DNA of 64,000 nt, taken from Betaproteobacteria bacterium. GTDB taxonomy: Bacteria > Pseudomonadota > Gammaproteobacteria > Burkholderiales > SG8-41. Position numbers and translations under genes: made by a program. A model generated the notes under the pieces. That model ran no database searches and was not told where the DNA came from. It worked only from the letters and a program-made list of their open reading frames with translations. Numbering within the stretch: the stretch's first letter is position 1; each line of letters starts with the position of its first letter. Positions 43,998 through 52,539 of the stretch are shown here, one piece after another. The DNA lies in contig JAOTVX010000010.1 of assembly GCA_029863175.1 (NCBI GenBank), positions 1 to 64,000 of the forward strand, written 5' to 3'.

Positions 43998-45416
43998 TCA
44001 GCTTTTCAGAGCGACCAGCACTTCGTCCAGCATCTTCTTCGCGTCGCCGAACAGCATACGATTGTTCTCTTTGTAGAAGAGCGGATTGTCGACACCCGCA
44101 TAGCCGGAAGCCATGCTGCGCTTCATCACGATCGAGGTCTTGGCCTTCCATACTTCCAGCACTGGCATGCCGGCGATCGGGCTCGTCGGGTCGTCCTGGG
44201 CGGCCGGATTGACGATGTCGTTGGCACCGATAACTATCGCGGCATCGGTATCCGGGAAGTCCTCGTTGAGTTCGTCCATTTCGAACACGATGTCGTAAGG
44301 CACCTTGGCCTCGGCCAGCAGCACGTTCATGTGGCCGGGCATGCGGCCCGCGACCGGGTGAATGCCGAAGCGCACGTTGACGCCCTTCTCGCGCAGATGC
44401 TTGGTAATCTCGTAGACCGTGTGCTGCGCCTGGGCCACGGCCATGCCATAGCCCGGCACGATGATCACGTTCTTGGCCTCGCGCAACAGTTCTGCCGTCT
44501 CCGCGGCAAGGATAGGCGCCACCTCGCCCGCCGCCTGCGCTCCGCCGCCAGCGGCCGCCGGCGTACCACCCTCGGTGCCGAATCCGCCCGCGATCACTGC
44601 GATGAAGTGACGGTTCATCGCCCGGCACATGATGTAGGAGAGGATGGCGCCGCTCGATCCCACCAGCGCGCCGGTGACGATCAGCAGGTCATTATTGAGC
44701 ATAAAACCCGTGGCAGCGGCTGCCCAGCCCGAGTAGCTGTTCAGCATCGACACCACCACCGGCATGTCGGCGCCGCCAATCGCCATCACCATGTGTACGC
44801 CGAAGAGCAGCGCAATTACCGTCATCACGATGAGCGGCAGCATGCCCTCGCTCACGGAGTGCGTGTTGATGAACTGCGCGCCGAACCAGAGGACGACCAG
44901 CAGGCCGGCCAGGTTCAACCAGTGGCGGCCCGGGAGGAGCATGGGCTTGCCGCTGATCTTGGCCGAGAGCTTGCCGAAGGCGATCAGGGATCCGGAAAAG
45001 GTGACCGCACCGATCAGCACACCGATGTAGATTTCCAACTCGTGGATTGTCTTCTCGGCGCCCTTAAACATACCCGCTGCTGCCGGATCGATGTAGTTGG
45101 CGAACCCGACCAGTACCGCCGCGATGCCGACCAGGCTGTGCATCAGTGCGACCAGCTCGGGCATCTGCGTCATCTTGACGATGCGCGCGGCATAGAGACC
45201 CACCGTGGCACCCACCACCATGGCGCCGATGATCCACGGATAGCCGCTCGCGGTGACGTTCGGCCCGGCGACTGTCGCCAGCACCGCGATGATCATACCG
45301 ATGATGCCGTAGATGTTGCCGCGCCGCGAGGTCTCCGGATTGGACAGGCCGCCGAGGCTGAGGATGAAAAGTATCGTCGCTCCGATATAGGAGACAGTTG
45401 CCAGAGTTGCGGACAT
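43998..45416 (-). CDS. pntB: NAD(P) transhydrogenase beta subunit
   Basis: A 472-residue PntB: nine-helix membrane part ([31 protein letters not shown] type [39 protein letters not shown]) followed by the NADP(H) domain III ([50 protein letters not shown] type, [18 protein letters not shown]). It couples hydride transfer between NADH and NADP+ to proton movement. Starts 12 bases after pntA. Confidence 0.96.
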   Translation of the reverse strand: MSATLATVSYIGATILFILSLGGLSNPETSRRGNIYGIIGMIIAVLATVAGPNVTASGYPWIIGAMVVGATVGLYAARIVKMTQMPELVALMHSLVGIAAVLVGFANYIDPAAAGMFKGAEKTIHELEIYIGVLIGAVTFSGSLIAFGKLSAKISGKPMLLPGRHWLNLAGLLVVLWFGAQFINTHSVSEGMLPLIVMTVIALLFGVHMVMAIGGADMPVVVSMLNSYSGWAAAATGFMLNNDLLIVTGALVGSSGAILSYIMCRAMNRHFIAVIAGGFGTEGGTPAAAGGGAQAAGEVAPILAAETAELLREAKNVIIVPGYGMAVAQAQHTVYEITKHLREKGVNVRFGIHPVAGRMPGHMNVLLAEAKVPYDIVFEMDELNEDFPDTDAAIVIGANDIVNPAAQDDPTSPIAGMPVLEVWKAKTSIVMKRSMASGYAGVDNPLFYKENNRMLFGDAKKMLDEVLVALKS

Positions 45417-45428
45417 TGATCGTCTCCC

Positions 45429-47024
45429 TTACTTGCGGAACATCTGCAGCATGCGCTGGGTCACGGCGAAACCGCCGAACATGTTGATCGAGGTGAGTGC
45501 GACTCCCACCACCGCCAGCCCCAGTATCCAAACCTCCGGCCGGTCCACGCCTGCTGCGGCCGCAAGCGGTGGCGCCACCTGCACCAGCGCTCCGATGGCA
45601 ATGATGCTGCTGATCGCATTGGTGACGCTCATCAGCGGAGTGTGCAGGGCAGGCGTGACATTCCACACGACCATGTAGCCCACGAAGCAAGCCAGCACGA
45701 ACACCGTGAAGTGGTTGAGGAAAGCCGCCGGCGCATTGGCGCCTATGAACCAGAACAGCACCGCGGCGACCGCGAACATGATTGTCATCGACTTCGCCGA
45801 GGCCGGCGCGCCGGCCTTGCCATGGCCGTGACCCTTCTTGGCCGCAGACACAACCGCCGCCGGCTTGGCCGCTGCCGGCGCTGCGGCTGAAAGCTTTGGA
45901 GCGGGTGGCGGCCAGGTAACGCTGCCCTCCTTCACCACGGTGGTGCCGCGGATCACCTCGTCTTCCATGTTGACGTCGATGATGCCGTCCTTGGTCTTGC
46001 ACAGTTCTTCGGTCAGCCGAAACAGGTTGGTCGCATACAGCGTACTCGATTGTTTGGACAGTCGGCTCGGCAAATCACTGTAGCCGATGAGGGTCACGCC
46101 GTGCTTCACCGCCACTTGGTGCGGTTCGGTCAGCTCGCAGTTGCCGCCCTGCTCCGCAGCCATGTCGACGATGACGCTGCCCGGTTTCATCGACTTCACC
46201 ATGTCGGCTGTGATCAGCTTCGGCGCCGGCTTGCCCGGAATGAGCGCAGTGGTAATGATGATGTCCACTTCCTTCGCCTGTTTGGCGAAAACCTCGGCCT
46301 GTGCCCTGAGGAAACCCTCGCTCATCACCTTGGCGTAACCGCCGACGCCGGTGCCTTCTTCCTGATAGTCCACGGTGACGAACTCGCCGCCCAGGGATTT
46401 GACCTGATCGCCCACTTCGGGGCGCGTGTCATTGGCGCGCACAATGGCGCCCAGGCCCGAAGCCGTGCCGATCGCAGCCAGACCCGCAACCCCTGCGCCG
46501 ATGACGAAAACCTTGGCCGGCGGCACCTTGCCCGCAGCCGTGATCTGGCCGGTGAAGAAACGGCCGAAGTGATGCGCCGCTTCGATGACGGCGCGGTAGC
46601 CGGCAATGTTGGCCATCGAGGAGAGCGCGTCCAGCTTCTGTGCGCGCGAGACGCGCGGCACGCTGTCCATCGCCAGCACGGTGGCCTTCTTCGCCGCGAG
46701 TTGCTTCAACAGTTCGGGGTTCTGCGCCGGCCAGATGAAGCTGACCAGCGTGCCACCTTCGCGCATCAGGCCGACTTCTTCCGTGCTGGGTCCGCGCACC
46801 TTGAAGACGATGTCCGATGTGTTCCACAGTTTGGCCGCGGTGTCGACGATTTCGGCGCCGGCAGCGCGATAGGTGTCATCGCTGAAATTCGCGAGATCGC
46901 CGGCGCCGGATTGCACGACAACCTTGAAGCCCAGCTTGATGAGCTTTTCCACGACTTCCGGCACGGTAGCGACGCGTTTTTCTCCCGCCGCTGTCTCTTT
47001 TGACACCCCTATGATCTGAGGCAT
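45429..47024 (-). CDS. pntA: NAD(P) transhydrogenase alpha subunit
   Basis: A 531-residue single-chain PntA: NAD-binding domain I ([38 protein letters not shown]), Ala/Lys/Pro linker ([20 protein letters not shown], with His) and three to four C-terminal helices ([36 protein letters not shown]). Linear alpha subunit fused to the alpha2 membrane part, as in E. coli. Supplies NADPH for biosynthesis with PntB. Confidence 0.96.
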   Translation of the reverse strand: MPQIIGVSKETAAGEKRVATVPEVVEKLIKLGFKVVVQSGAGDLANFSDDTYRAAGAEIVDTAAKLWNTSDIVFKVRGPSTEEVGLMREGGTLVSFIWPAQNPELLKQLAAKKATVLAMDSVPRVSRAQKLDALSSMANIAGYRAVIEAAHHFGRFFTGQITAAGKVPPAKVFVIGAGVAGLAAIGTASGLGAIVRANDTRPEVGDQVKSLGGEFVTVDYQEEGTGVGGYAKVMSEGFLRAQAEVFAKQAKEVDIIITTALIPGKPAPKLITADMVKSMKPGSVIVDMAAEQGGNCELTEPHQVAVKHGVTLIGYSDLPSRLSKQSSTLYATNLFRLTEELCKTKDGIIDVNMEDEVIRGTTVVKEGSVTWPPPAPKLSAAAPAAAKPAAVVSAAKKGHGHGKAGAPASAKSMTIMFAVAAVLFWFIGANAPAAFLNHFTVFVLACFVGYMVVWNVTPALHTPLMSVTNAISSIIAIGALVQVAPPLAAAAGVDRPEVWILGLAVVGVALTSINMFGGFAVTQRMLQMFRK

Positions 47025-47222
47025 GAATTCCCCTTCTTTAACCGAGCTTCATTCATTGTTTTCTCCATGTGGTACCGCACCCTCGCGGCCCAACTGCCCG
47101 CTGAATTATAAGATAAAACACGGCGATGCCTTTGACATGCATCAAGTCCAGCCAACCAAGATTGCGGCCGCCTTCGCGGGAAGCTCAGGAGATGCGGCAC
47201 GGCGCGACTCATGTGGAGGTTA

Positions 47223-47390
47223 GTGATGGGTAAGGGCGATAAAAAGCGGGTTGCACATCACTATCTCTCATCACTATCTCTCATCACTATCTCTCATCAC
47301 TATCTCTCATCACTATCTCTCATCACTATCTCTCATCACTATCTCTCATCACCATCTCTCATCACCATCTCTCATCACCCTCTTTTATCA
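47223..47390. repeat. TGGTGATG cassette 5 with ten-unit 13-bp tandem array
   Basis: Short left arm TAGTGATGGG, core AAAAAGCGGGTTGCACATC (matching cassettes 1 and 2), then a right arm in which CATCAC recurs exactly every 13 bases at 47256, 47269 and so on to 47373: ten units of CATCACTATCTCT, the last three with CATCACCATCTCT or CATCACCCTCTTT. The near-identity of units shows recent expansion. Spacer 47025-47222 holds only the pntA upstream region. Confidence 0.92.
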
Positions 47391-47407
47391 CGAATTTGCA
47401 TCGCCTC

Positions 47408-48193
47408 TCAAAGCTTGACGGCCCGCAGCACGTTCGCCCGCTCGCGCGCGCCTGCCATCATGAAGGCGAGATCCGACCCGCTCAGGATGAAGCGCATGCC
47501 GAGCTGCATATAACGCTCCATGACTGGCGGGTCGTAGACTCCACCCATGCCCGGAAATTTTCCGTGGTTGCGGCATGCAGCGATGACTTTCCGGTACGCC
47601 TCCTCGACCTTGGCGTTGGTGTATTTCCCGGGAATGCCCATTTCCGCGCAGAGATCATTGGTGCCGACAAGCAGCACATCGACGCCCTTCACCGCGGCGA
47701 TTTCCTCGGCATTGGCGATGGCCTTGGGTGTCTCCAGCATCACCACGACCAACGTCTCCTCGTTAACCAGCCGCGTCGCCTCCCCCACCGGGACCGAGCG
47801 AAAGCCGAGTTGTGGCTGCGGCCCGCCGATCGAGCGATGCCCGACCGGCGGATACTTGCAATGCGCGACTGCGCGGGTCGCTTCTTCCGGCGTATCCACA
47901 TGCGGCAGCACGATGCCCTGCGCGCCGGTGTCCAGGATGCGCGATGCGTGGTGGTGCTCCGGCCCCGGCACCCGCACGAGCGGCGTGATCCCGACCGCGA
48001 GTGCGGCCATGGCCATCTGGGCTGCCGTGTCGAGATTGGTCGAACTGTGCTCCATGTCGATGAACAGCCAGTCGAAATCGCAACCGTGGGCGATGGTCGC
48101 GATATCGACGGTACGCGACTGGCGCACACCCATGCCCAGCGCGACGCCACCGGCCGCGAGCCGGCGCTTGGTGTGATTCGGAACGACGTCCAT
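47408..48193 (-). CDS. HpcH/HpaI-family aldolase
   Basis: A 261-residue class II aldolase of the HpcH/HpaI/2-keto-3-deoxy-rhamnonate aldolase group: FIDMEHSSTNLDTA (metal and catalytic base region), PLVRVPGPEHHHASRILDTGAQGIVLPHV, VVVMLETPKAIANAEEI, VLLVGTNDLCAEMG. It cleaves a 2-oxo-4-hydroxy acid to pyruvate (or similar) and an aldehyde with a divalent metal. Substrate unknown. Confidence 0.9.
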   Translation of the reverse strand: MDVVPNHTKRRLAAGGVALGMGVRQSRTVDIATIAHGCDFDWLFIDMEHSSTNLDTAAQMAMAALAVGITPLVRVPGPEHHHASRILDTGAQGIVLPHVDTPEEATRAVAHCKYPPVGHRSIGGPQPQLGFRSVPVGEATRLVNEETLVVVMLETPKAIANAEEIAAVKGVDVLLVGTNDLCAEMGIPGKYTNAKVEEAYRKVIAACRNHGKFPGMGGVYDPPVMERYMQLGMRFILSGSDLAFMMAGARERANVLRAVKL

Positions 48194-48321
48194 GCCTTCT
48201 CCTCGTTTTCGCCGCCAGAGCGTGCGGCGGCGACTATATTAACGCACGATCAAGATTTGCCCGATGGGCCACCGCGCACTGGTCACTGGCCACCGTGCAC
48301 CGGTCACTTCTATAATTCGTC

Positions 48322-50082
48322 ATGCCCGGCATCCGCGTCCTTCCCGACCTGCTCATCAGCCAGATTGCGGCCGGAGAAGTTGTGGAGCGTCCGGCCGCCG
48401 CGCTGAAGGAATTGCTCGAAAACAGCCTCGACGCGGAAGCCCGTCAGATCTCGGTGCAGCTCGCCGGCGGCGGCACCAAGCTCATTCGGATCGCCGACGA
48501 CGGGTCCGGCATCCCGCAGAACCAGTTAGCGCTGGCCCTCACGCGACACGCGACGAGCAAGATCGCAGCGCTCGAGGACCTGGAACGCGTTGCCAGCCTG
48601 GGGTTCCGCGGTGAGGCGCTCGCAAGCATCGCCGCGGTCTCGAACCTCGCTCTCACCAGCCGCCGCGCCACGGACAAGCATGCGTGGACGGTCACGGCCA
48701 ATGGCGCGGAAACCTCCAAGGTGGCGCCCGCCGCACTCGCCGCCGGGACGACCGTCGAAGTGCGCGACCTCTACTTCAATACGCCGGCGCGGCGCAAATT
48801 CCTCAAATCGGAAGCGACCGAGTACGCACACTGCGAGGAGGCGTTCAAGCGGGTGGCGCTGTCGCGCCCCGAACTGGCGTTCACGCTGCAGCACAACAGC
48901 CACGTGCGGTGGCACCTCAAGGCGCAGCCGCTTGAGGAGCGTATCGGCGCCCTGCTCGGTGAGGACTTCCACGCCTCATCGCTCCCGGTCGATGCGGCGA
49001 GCGGCGCCTTGCGCCTGCGTGGGTCGATCGGACTGCCGGCGCAGGCGCACGCCGCGCGCGACGCACAGTATTTCTTCGTGAACGGCCGATACGTGCGGGA
49101 TAAGCTCGCCGCGCACGCCATCCGTCAGGCCTACCAGGACGTGCTGCATCACGAGCGGCATCCAGCCTACGTGCTCTTCCTCGACATCGACCCCTCGCAG
49201 GTGGACGTCAACGTGCATCCCACCAAGACCGAGGTGCGCTTCCGCGAGGCGCGGGCCATTCATCAGTTCGTCTTTCACGCGCTCAACCGTGCGCTCGCGC
49301 AGACGCTCGCAGGCGTCGCCGCCGAGTCGGGCCGCGCCGATGCCACAGTCCTGCCGCGCGCAGCCGCCACGTTGGGGCAGGCGGCCGGTGGAAGCCTGGC
49401 GCTCGGGTTGGCGCAGCCGGTTGCGTTCTACGAAACCCTGTTCGGCCGCCAGGCCCCGGCCGCCGAGGCGATCGAAAGCGACACGCCTGCAGCCTCCGAC
49501 TACCCGCTGGGATTTGCGCTCGCCCAGCTCTCGGGCGTCTACGTGCTCGCCCAAAACGCCAAAGGGCTGATGATCGTGGACATGCACGCCGCGCACGAGC
49601 GCATCATGTACGAGCGGCTCAAAGCCACGCTCGATGCGCGCGCCATACCGATGCAGCCATTGCTGGTGCCGGTTACCTTCGGCGCCGAGGCGCTCGACGT
49701 GGCGACCGTGGAGGAGCACGGCGAGGCACTACGTGCCATCGGATTCGACCTCGCAGCCGCATCGCCCACGTCCGTGATCGTGCGCGCTATACCGGCACTG
49801 CTTGCCGACGCGGATGCACGCGAGCTGGCGCGCGACGTGCTTCGCGAAATACGCGAGTTCGGTGCGAGCCGCGCGCTCACCGAGCGACGCAATGAGCTGC
49901 TCGGCACCATGGCGTGTCATGCAGCCGTGCGCGCGAACCGGAAACTGTCGCTGCCAGAAATGAACGCGCTGCTGCGCGAGATGGAGGCGACCGAGCGCTC
50001 CGGCCAATGCAACCACGGACGCCCGACCTGGCACCAGATCACGTTGCCCGAGCTGGATAAGCTGTTCATGAGAGGTCGGTGA
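48322..50082 (+). CDS. mutL: DNA mismatch repair protein MutL
   Basis: A 586-residue MutL: GHKL ATPase motifs LISQIAAGEVVERPA, LKELLENSLDA, RIADDGSGI and LGFRGEALASIA, then VDVNVHPTKTEVRF. The C-terminal domain has DMHAAHERIMYERL, close to the endonuclease motif DxHAx2Ex4E, as in methyl-independent mismatch repair. TATAAT at 48311-48316 lies five bases before ATG with no ribosome site, so a leaderless transcript is possible. The stop codon lies in a perfect 13-bp hairpin. Confidence 0.96.
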   Translation: MPGIRVLPDLLISQIAAGEVVERPAAALKELLENSLDAEARQISVQLAGGGTKLIRIADDGSGIPQNQLALALTRHATSKIAALEDLERVASLGFRGEALASIAAVSNLALTSRRATDKHAWTVTANGAETSKVAPAALAAGTTVEVRDLYFNTPARRKFLKSEATEYAHCEEAFKRVALSRPELAFTLQHNSHVRWHLKAQPLEERIGALLGEDFHASSLPVDAASGALRLRGSIGLPAQAHAARDAQYFFVNGRYVRDKLAAHAIRQAYQDVLHHERHPAYVLFLDIDPSQVDVNVHPTKTEVRFREARAIHQFVFHALNRALAQTLAGVAAESGRADATVLPRAAATLGQAAGGSLALGLAQPVAFYETLFGRQAPAAEAIESDTPAASDYPLGFALAQLSGVYVLAQNAKGLMIVDMHAAHERIMYERLKATLDARAIPMQPLLVPVTFGAEALDVATVEEHGEALRAIGFDLAAASPTSVIVRAIPALLADADARELARDVLREIREFGASRALTERRNELLGTMACHAAVRANRKLSLPEMNALLREMEATERSGQCNHGRPTWHQITLPELDKLFMRGR

Positions 50083-50093
50083 CCTCTCATGAA
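50065..50093 (+). terminator. Stop-codon-spanning hairpin, mutL
   Basis: TTCATGAGAGGTC (50065-50077) and GACCTCTCATGAA (50081-50093) form a perfect 13-bp stem with loop GGT; TGA is at 50080-50082. Same design as at 21330 and 26008 (closing pairs GGTC/GACC, last residues G-R-stop), but a different stem sequence. Confidence 0.75.
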
Positions 50094-50095
50094 GG

Positions 50096-50137
50096 GTGAC
50101 GGGTGACGGGTGACGAGTGATGAGTGATGAGTGCCCG
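50096..50137. repeat. GTGACGG array, left arm before miaA
   Basis: Six units exactly seven bases apart starting at 50096: GTGACGG twice, GTGACGA, GTGATGA twice, GTGCCCG. Opposed by the GTCAC array at 50337 inside miaA; the ~200 bases between encode the unusual MiaA N-terminus. Confidence 0.85.
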
Positions 50138-50146
50138 GTAACGACA

Positions 50147-51313
50147 ATGCCTAAGGCAGCATCCAAGCCCAAAAAGCGAAAGAGGGCCGCGAAACGCTCG
50201 AGGCGTGCCGCGCCCCGTCAGGCGCCTGCACGACCAAAGGCGTCGAGACCTGCCCGTAAAGAGACGGCCGTCGCGCCTGAACCGGCGGCTGCAGCACAGC
50301 GCACTGCGCCCGCCGCCGGGCCACTCGGCGAGCCTCGTCACCTGTCACGCGTCACTCGTCACGCCAAATGGCCGCCGGCCATTTTGCTGATGGGACCGAC
50401 CGCGAGCGGCAAAACCGCGCTGGCGCTGCGCCTCGCTGCCGAGCTGCCATGCGAAATCATCAGCGTCGATTCGGCACAGATCTACAAGGGCATGGACGTC
50501 GGCACGGCAAAGCCGGGGGCGGATGTGCTCGGCCGGGCGCCGCACCATCTCCTCGACATCATTGAGCCGCACGAGAGCTATTCCGCCGCGCGCTTTCGCG
50601 ACGACGCCCTTGCCCTGATGCGTGAGATTACGGAGCGCGACCGCATACCGCTCCTCGTTGGCGGCACGATGCTCTACTTCCGCGCACTCGTCGAAGGCCT
50701 CAATGACCTGCCCGAGGCGGACCCCATCGTGCGCCTCATGATCGATACCATGGCCGAGCAGGAGGGATGGCCAGCCGTCCACGAGAAGCTCCGGCAAGTG
50801 GACCCGGAGACAGCGGCCAGGCTGGATCCCCACGACTCCCAGAGGATCGAGCGCGCGTTCGAGGTCTATTACATCACCAATAAACCGCTATCGGAGCTCC
50901 TGCGCAAGCCCAAGTATGTCTATTTTCCCTACACGCCGATCAAGATCGCGCTGGCCCCGAGCAACCGCGAAGTGCTGCATGAGCGCATTGCGCAGCGCTT
51001 TGATGCGATGATCGAGCAAGGGCTGGTGGGCGAGCTGAAAAAACTGCGTGAGGAGTACGGGCTCGAGCCCGGCATGCCTTCCATGCGCTGCGTCGGCTAC
51101 CGGCAGACGTGGAATTTCCTCGAGGGACGGCTCGACGCCGCCGGCCTGCGTGAAGAGGGTATCGCAGCAACCCGCCAGCTCGCCAAGCGCCAGCTCACGT
51201 GGTTGCGCTCGATGGAGGACGTTACCGAGTTTGATTGCCTCACCGATGATATTCAGGTGCTCGTGCTCGAGTACGTGCGGCGTGAGCTGAAATCAATTCT
51301 GGTGGGCGGCTAA
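50147..51313 (+). CDS. miaA: tRNA dimethylallyltransferase with basic N-terminal extension
   Basis: A 388-residue MiaA; the normal enzyme of about 310 residues starts near residue 77 (PPAILLMGPTASGKTALAL, P-loop 83-90). IISVDSAQIYKGMDVGTAKP, LVGGTMLYFRAL and MPSMRCVGYRQTW complete it; it puts dimethylallyl on A37 of tRNAs. Residues 1-62 are a low-complexity Lys/Arg/Ala/Pro tail like histone H1, and residues 64-73 are translated from a seven-base GTCAC repeat. No in-frame ATG/GTG lies between the array and the P-loop except Met82, so the extension is either made or the true start is a rare codon. Confidence 0.9.
   Translation: MPKAASKPKKRKRAAKRSRRAAPRQAPARPKASRPARKETAVAPEPAAAAQRTAPAAGPLGEPRHLSRVTRHAKWPPAILLMGPTASGKTALALRLAAELPCEIISVDSAQIYKGMDVGTAKPGADVLGRAPHHLLDIIEPHESYSAARFRDDALALMREITERDRIPLLVGGTMLYFRALVEGLNDLPEADPIVRLMIDTMAEQEGWPAVHEKLRQVDPETAARLDPHDSQRIERAFEVYYITNKPLSELLRKPKYVYFPYTPIKIALAPSNREVLHERIAQRFDAMIEQGLVGELKKLREEYGLEPGMPSMRCVGYRQTWNFLEGRLDAAGLREEGIAATRQLAKRQLTWLRSMEDVTEFDCLTDDIQVLVLEYVRRELKSILVGG
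50337..50364. repeat. GTCAC array inside the miaA reading frame
   Basis: GTCACCT-GTCACGC-GTCACTC-GTCACGC, exactly seven bases apart, read in the miaA frame as RHLSRVTRHA. Opposite in sense to the array at 50096, so the pair has the arm-core-inverted-arm layout of the intergenic cassettes. Confidence 0.85.
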
Positions 51314-51325
51314 TGGTCGGCCGAA

Positions 51326-51460
51326 ACTGGTGATGGATGATAGTGATGAGAAATGGTGATGAGAGATGGTGATGAAAAAGCAGAAACTAACTTGGCGCTT
51401 TACCCATCACCAGTAATCATCACCAGTTTCCATCACCATTTATCATCACCAGTAATTGTC
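51326..51460. repeat. TGGTGATG cassette 6
   Basis: Left arm ACTGGTGATGGAT-GATAGTGATGAGA-AATGGTGATGAGAG-ATGGTGATGAAAA, core AGCAGAAACTAACTTGGCG, right arm CCATCACCAGTAAT-CATCACCAGTTTC-CATCACCATTTAT-CATCACCAG. Between the convergent miaA and cNMP-binding genes. Confidence 0.88.
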
Positions 51461-51509
51461 ACAGAGTAGTGGTCGTGCCCCTTCCACTACGCGTATTGCA
51501 GCCACCGGT

Positions 51510-52358
51510 TTACTTGTAGCCCGTGTCCATGTGGCGCAGCCGCTCGGCAATCGCTCTCAGCAACGACATGGCGATCTCGGGCCTGCTCTTGATCAGGTCA
51601 AGGACGTCATTGCGGTTGACGGGCAGCAGAACGCAGGCGGTCTCCGCGACGGCGTTGGCAACGCGGGTCGACTGTTCGGCGAGCGCCATTTCGCCAAAAA
51701 CGCCCCCGGGCCCGATCCTTTCGACAACTTGCGATTCCACGGAGACCGCGACCCGCCCTTCGAGCACGACGTACATGAAAACCCCGGTCTCCTCCGCCTT
51801 CATGATGACCTTGTGCACAGGGTAATGCAGAGGGGGGCGTTCCTGAAGCGCGCGCACGAACTCGGCGAGGAGCTTTTCGTCCAACACCTTGGTTTCGGCC
51901 ACCTCGCGCCAGTCCGGCAGGCTCCTGGTCATGCTCAACGTGAAAAACGACAAGCGCAGGCGTTTGATCATGATGTTCATCAGCATGACCCCGAACTCGG
52001 GGGTTTGCTGGATGGCGTGCTGGCACTGCCTCGCGTCAAGTGACAGGACGCGGCACGGAATTCGCGCCACCGCGCTCGCGCTGCGCGGCCGATGAGCGAT
52101 CACGGCCATCTCGCCGAAGAGCTCGTCGCGCTTGACGATATCCAGGCTCCTCGTGCCGCGGCGCAGGCCCACCTCACCTTCGATGAGCAGATACATCTTG
52201 TCGCCCATCTGATTCTCGACGAAGAAGCACCCGCCTTCGGGCATGGTCTCCTCCGTCCCGAGCGAGTTGAAGCACATCCGGGTCAGGATCGGGTTGTAGC
52301 CCCAGCTGCGTCGCGGAGGTTGCGTGAAGTCCAGATCGTTCGGGTCTGTCTCTGCCAT
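51510..52358 (-). CDS. Protein with two cyclic-nucleotide-binding domains
   Basis: A 282-residue cytoplasmic protein of two cNMP folds: the first with YLLIEGEVGLRRG and DELFGEMAVIAHRPRSASAVA (about 55-105), the second with YVVLEGRVAVSVE and GGVFGEMALAEQSTRVANAVA (about 195-245). Both have a phosphate-binding-like cassette (FGEMA..RSASA / FGEMA..TRVAN). There is no HTH, kinase or channel domain, so it is a pure sensor or anchor; ligand and partner unknown. Confidence 0.85.
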   Translation of the reverse strand: MAETDPNDLDFTQPPRRSWGYNPILTRMCFNSLGTEETMPEGGCFFVENQMGDKMYLLIEGEVGLRRGTRSLDIVKRDELFGEMAVIAHRPRSASAVARIPCRVLSLDARQCQHAIQQTPEFGVMLMNIMIKRLRLSFFTLSMTRSLPDWREVAETKVLDEKLLAEFVRALQERPPLHYPVHKVIMKAEETGVFMYVVLEGRVAVSVESQVVERIGPGGVFGEMALAEQSTRVANAVAETACVLLPVNRNDVLDLIKSRPEIAMSLLRAIAERLRHMDTGYK

Positions 52359-52375
52359 GTTCGCGTCCTTGCTTA

Positions 52376-52530
52376 AGATCCGTGAATCGTGATTGGTGAT
52401 TCGTGAATGGAGGTTATACTTGGACGCTCTGCGCTCTGTTGATCGGTTTAGGTGTTATCGGCACGTCGCATCACGACTCACGACTCACGGATTTTCTGCG
52501 GTTATCTGCGGCTAATAACGCTTAACGATT
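52376..52530. repeat. Degraded mosaic repeat
   Basis: CCGTGAATCGTGATTGGTG and ATTCGTGAATGG at the left, CACGACTCACGACTCACGG in the middle and TCTGCGGTTATCTGCGGC at the right: words of the TCACGATTCA and AGATAAACGC families in the order seen in mosaic copies, but with most of the centre lost. Occupies the gap between xseA and the cNMP-binding gene. Confidence 0.65.
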
Positions 52531-52539
52531 TTTTGCGTT

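Noticed and set aside
47256..47390. CRISPR-like regular repeats
   Set aside because: Units are 13 bases and directly adjacent, with no spacers and no cas genes; it is a tandem array.
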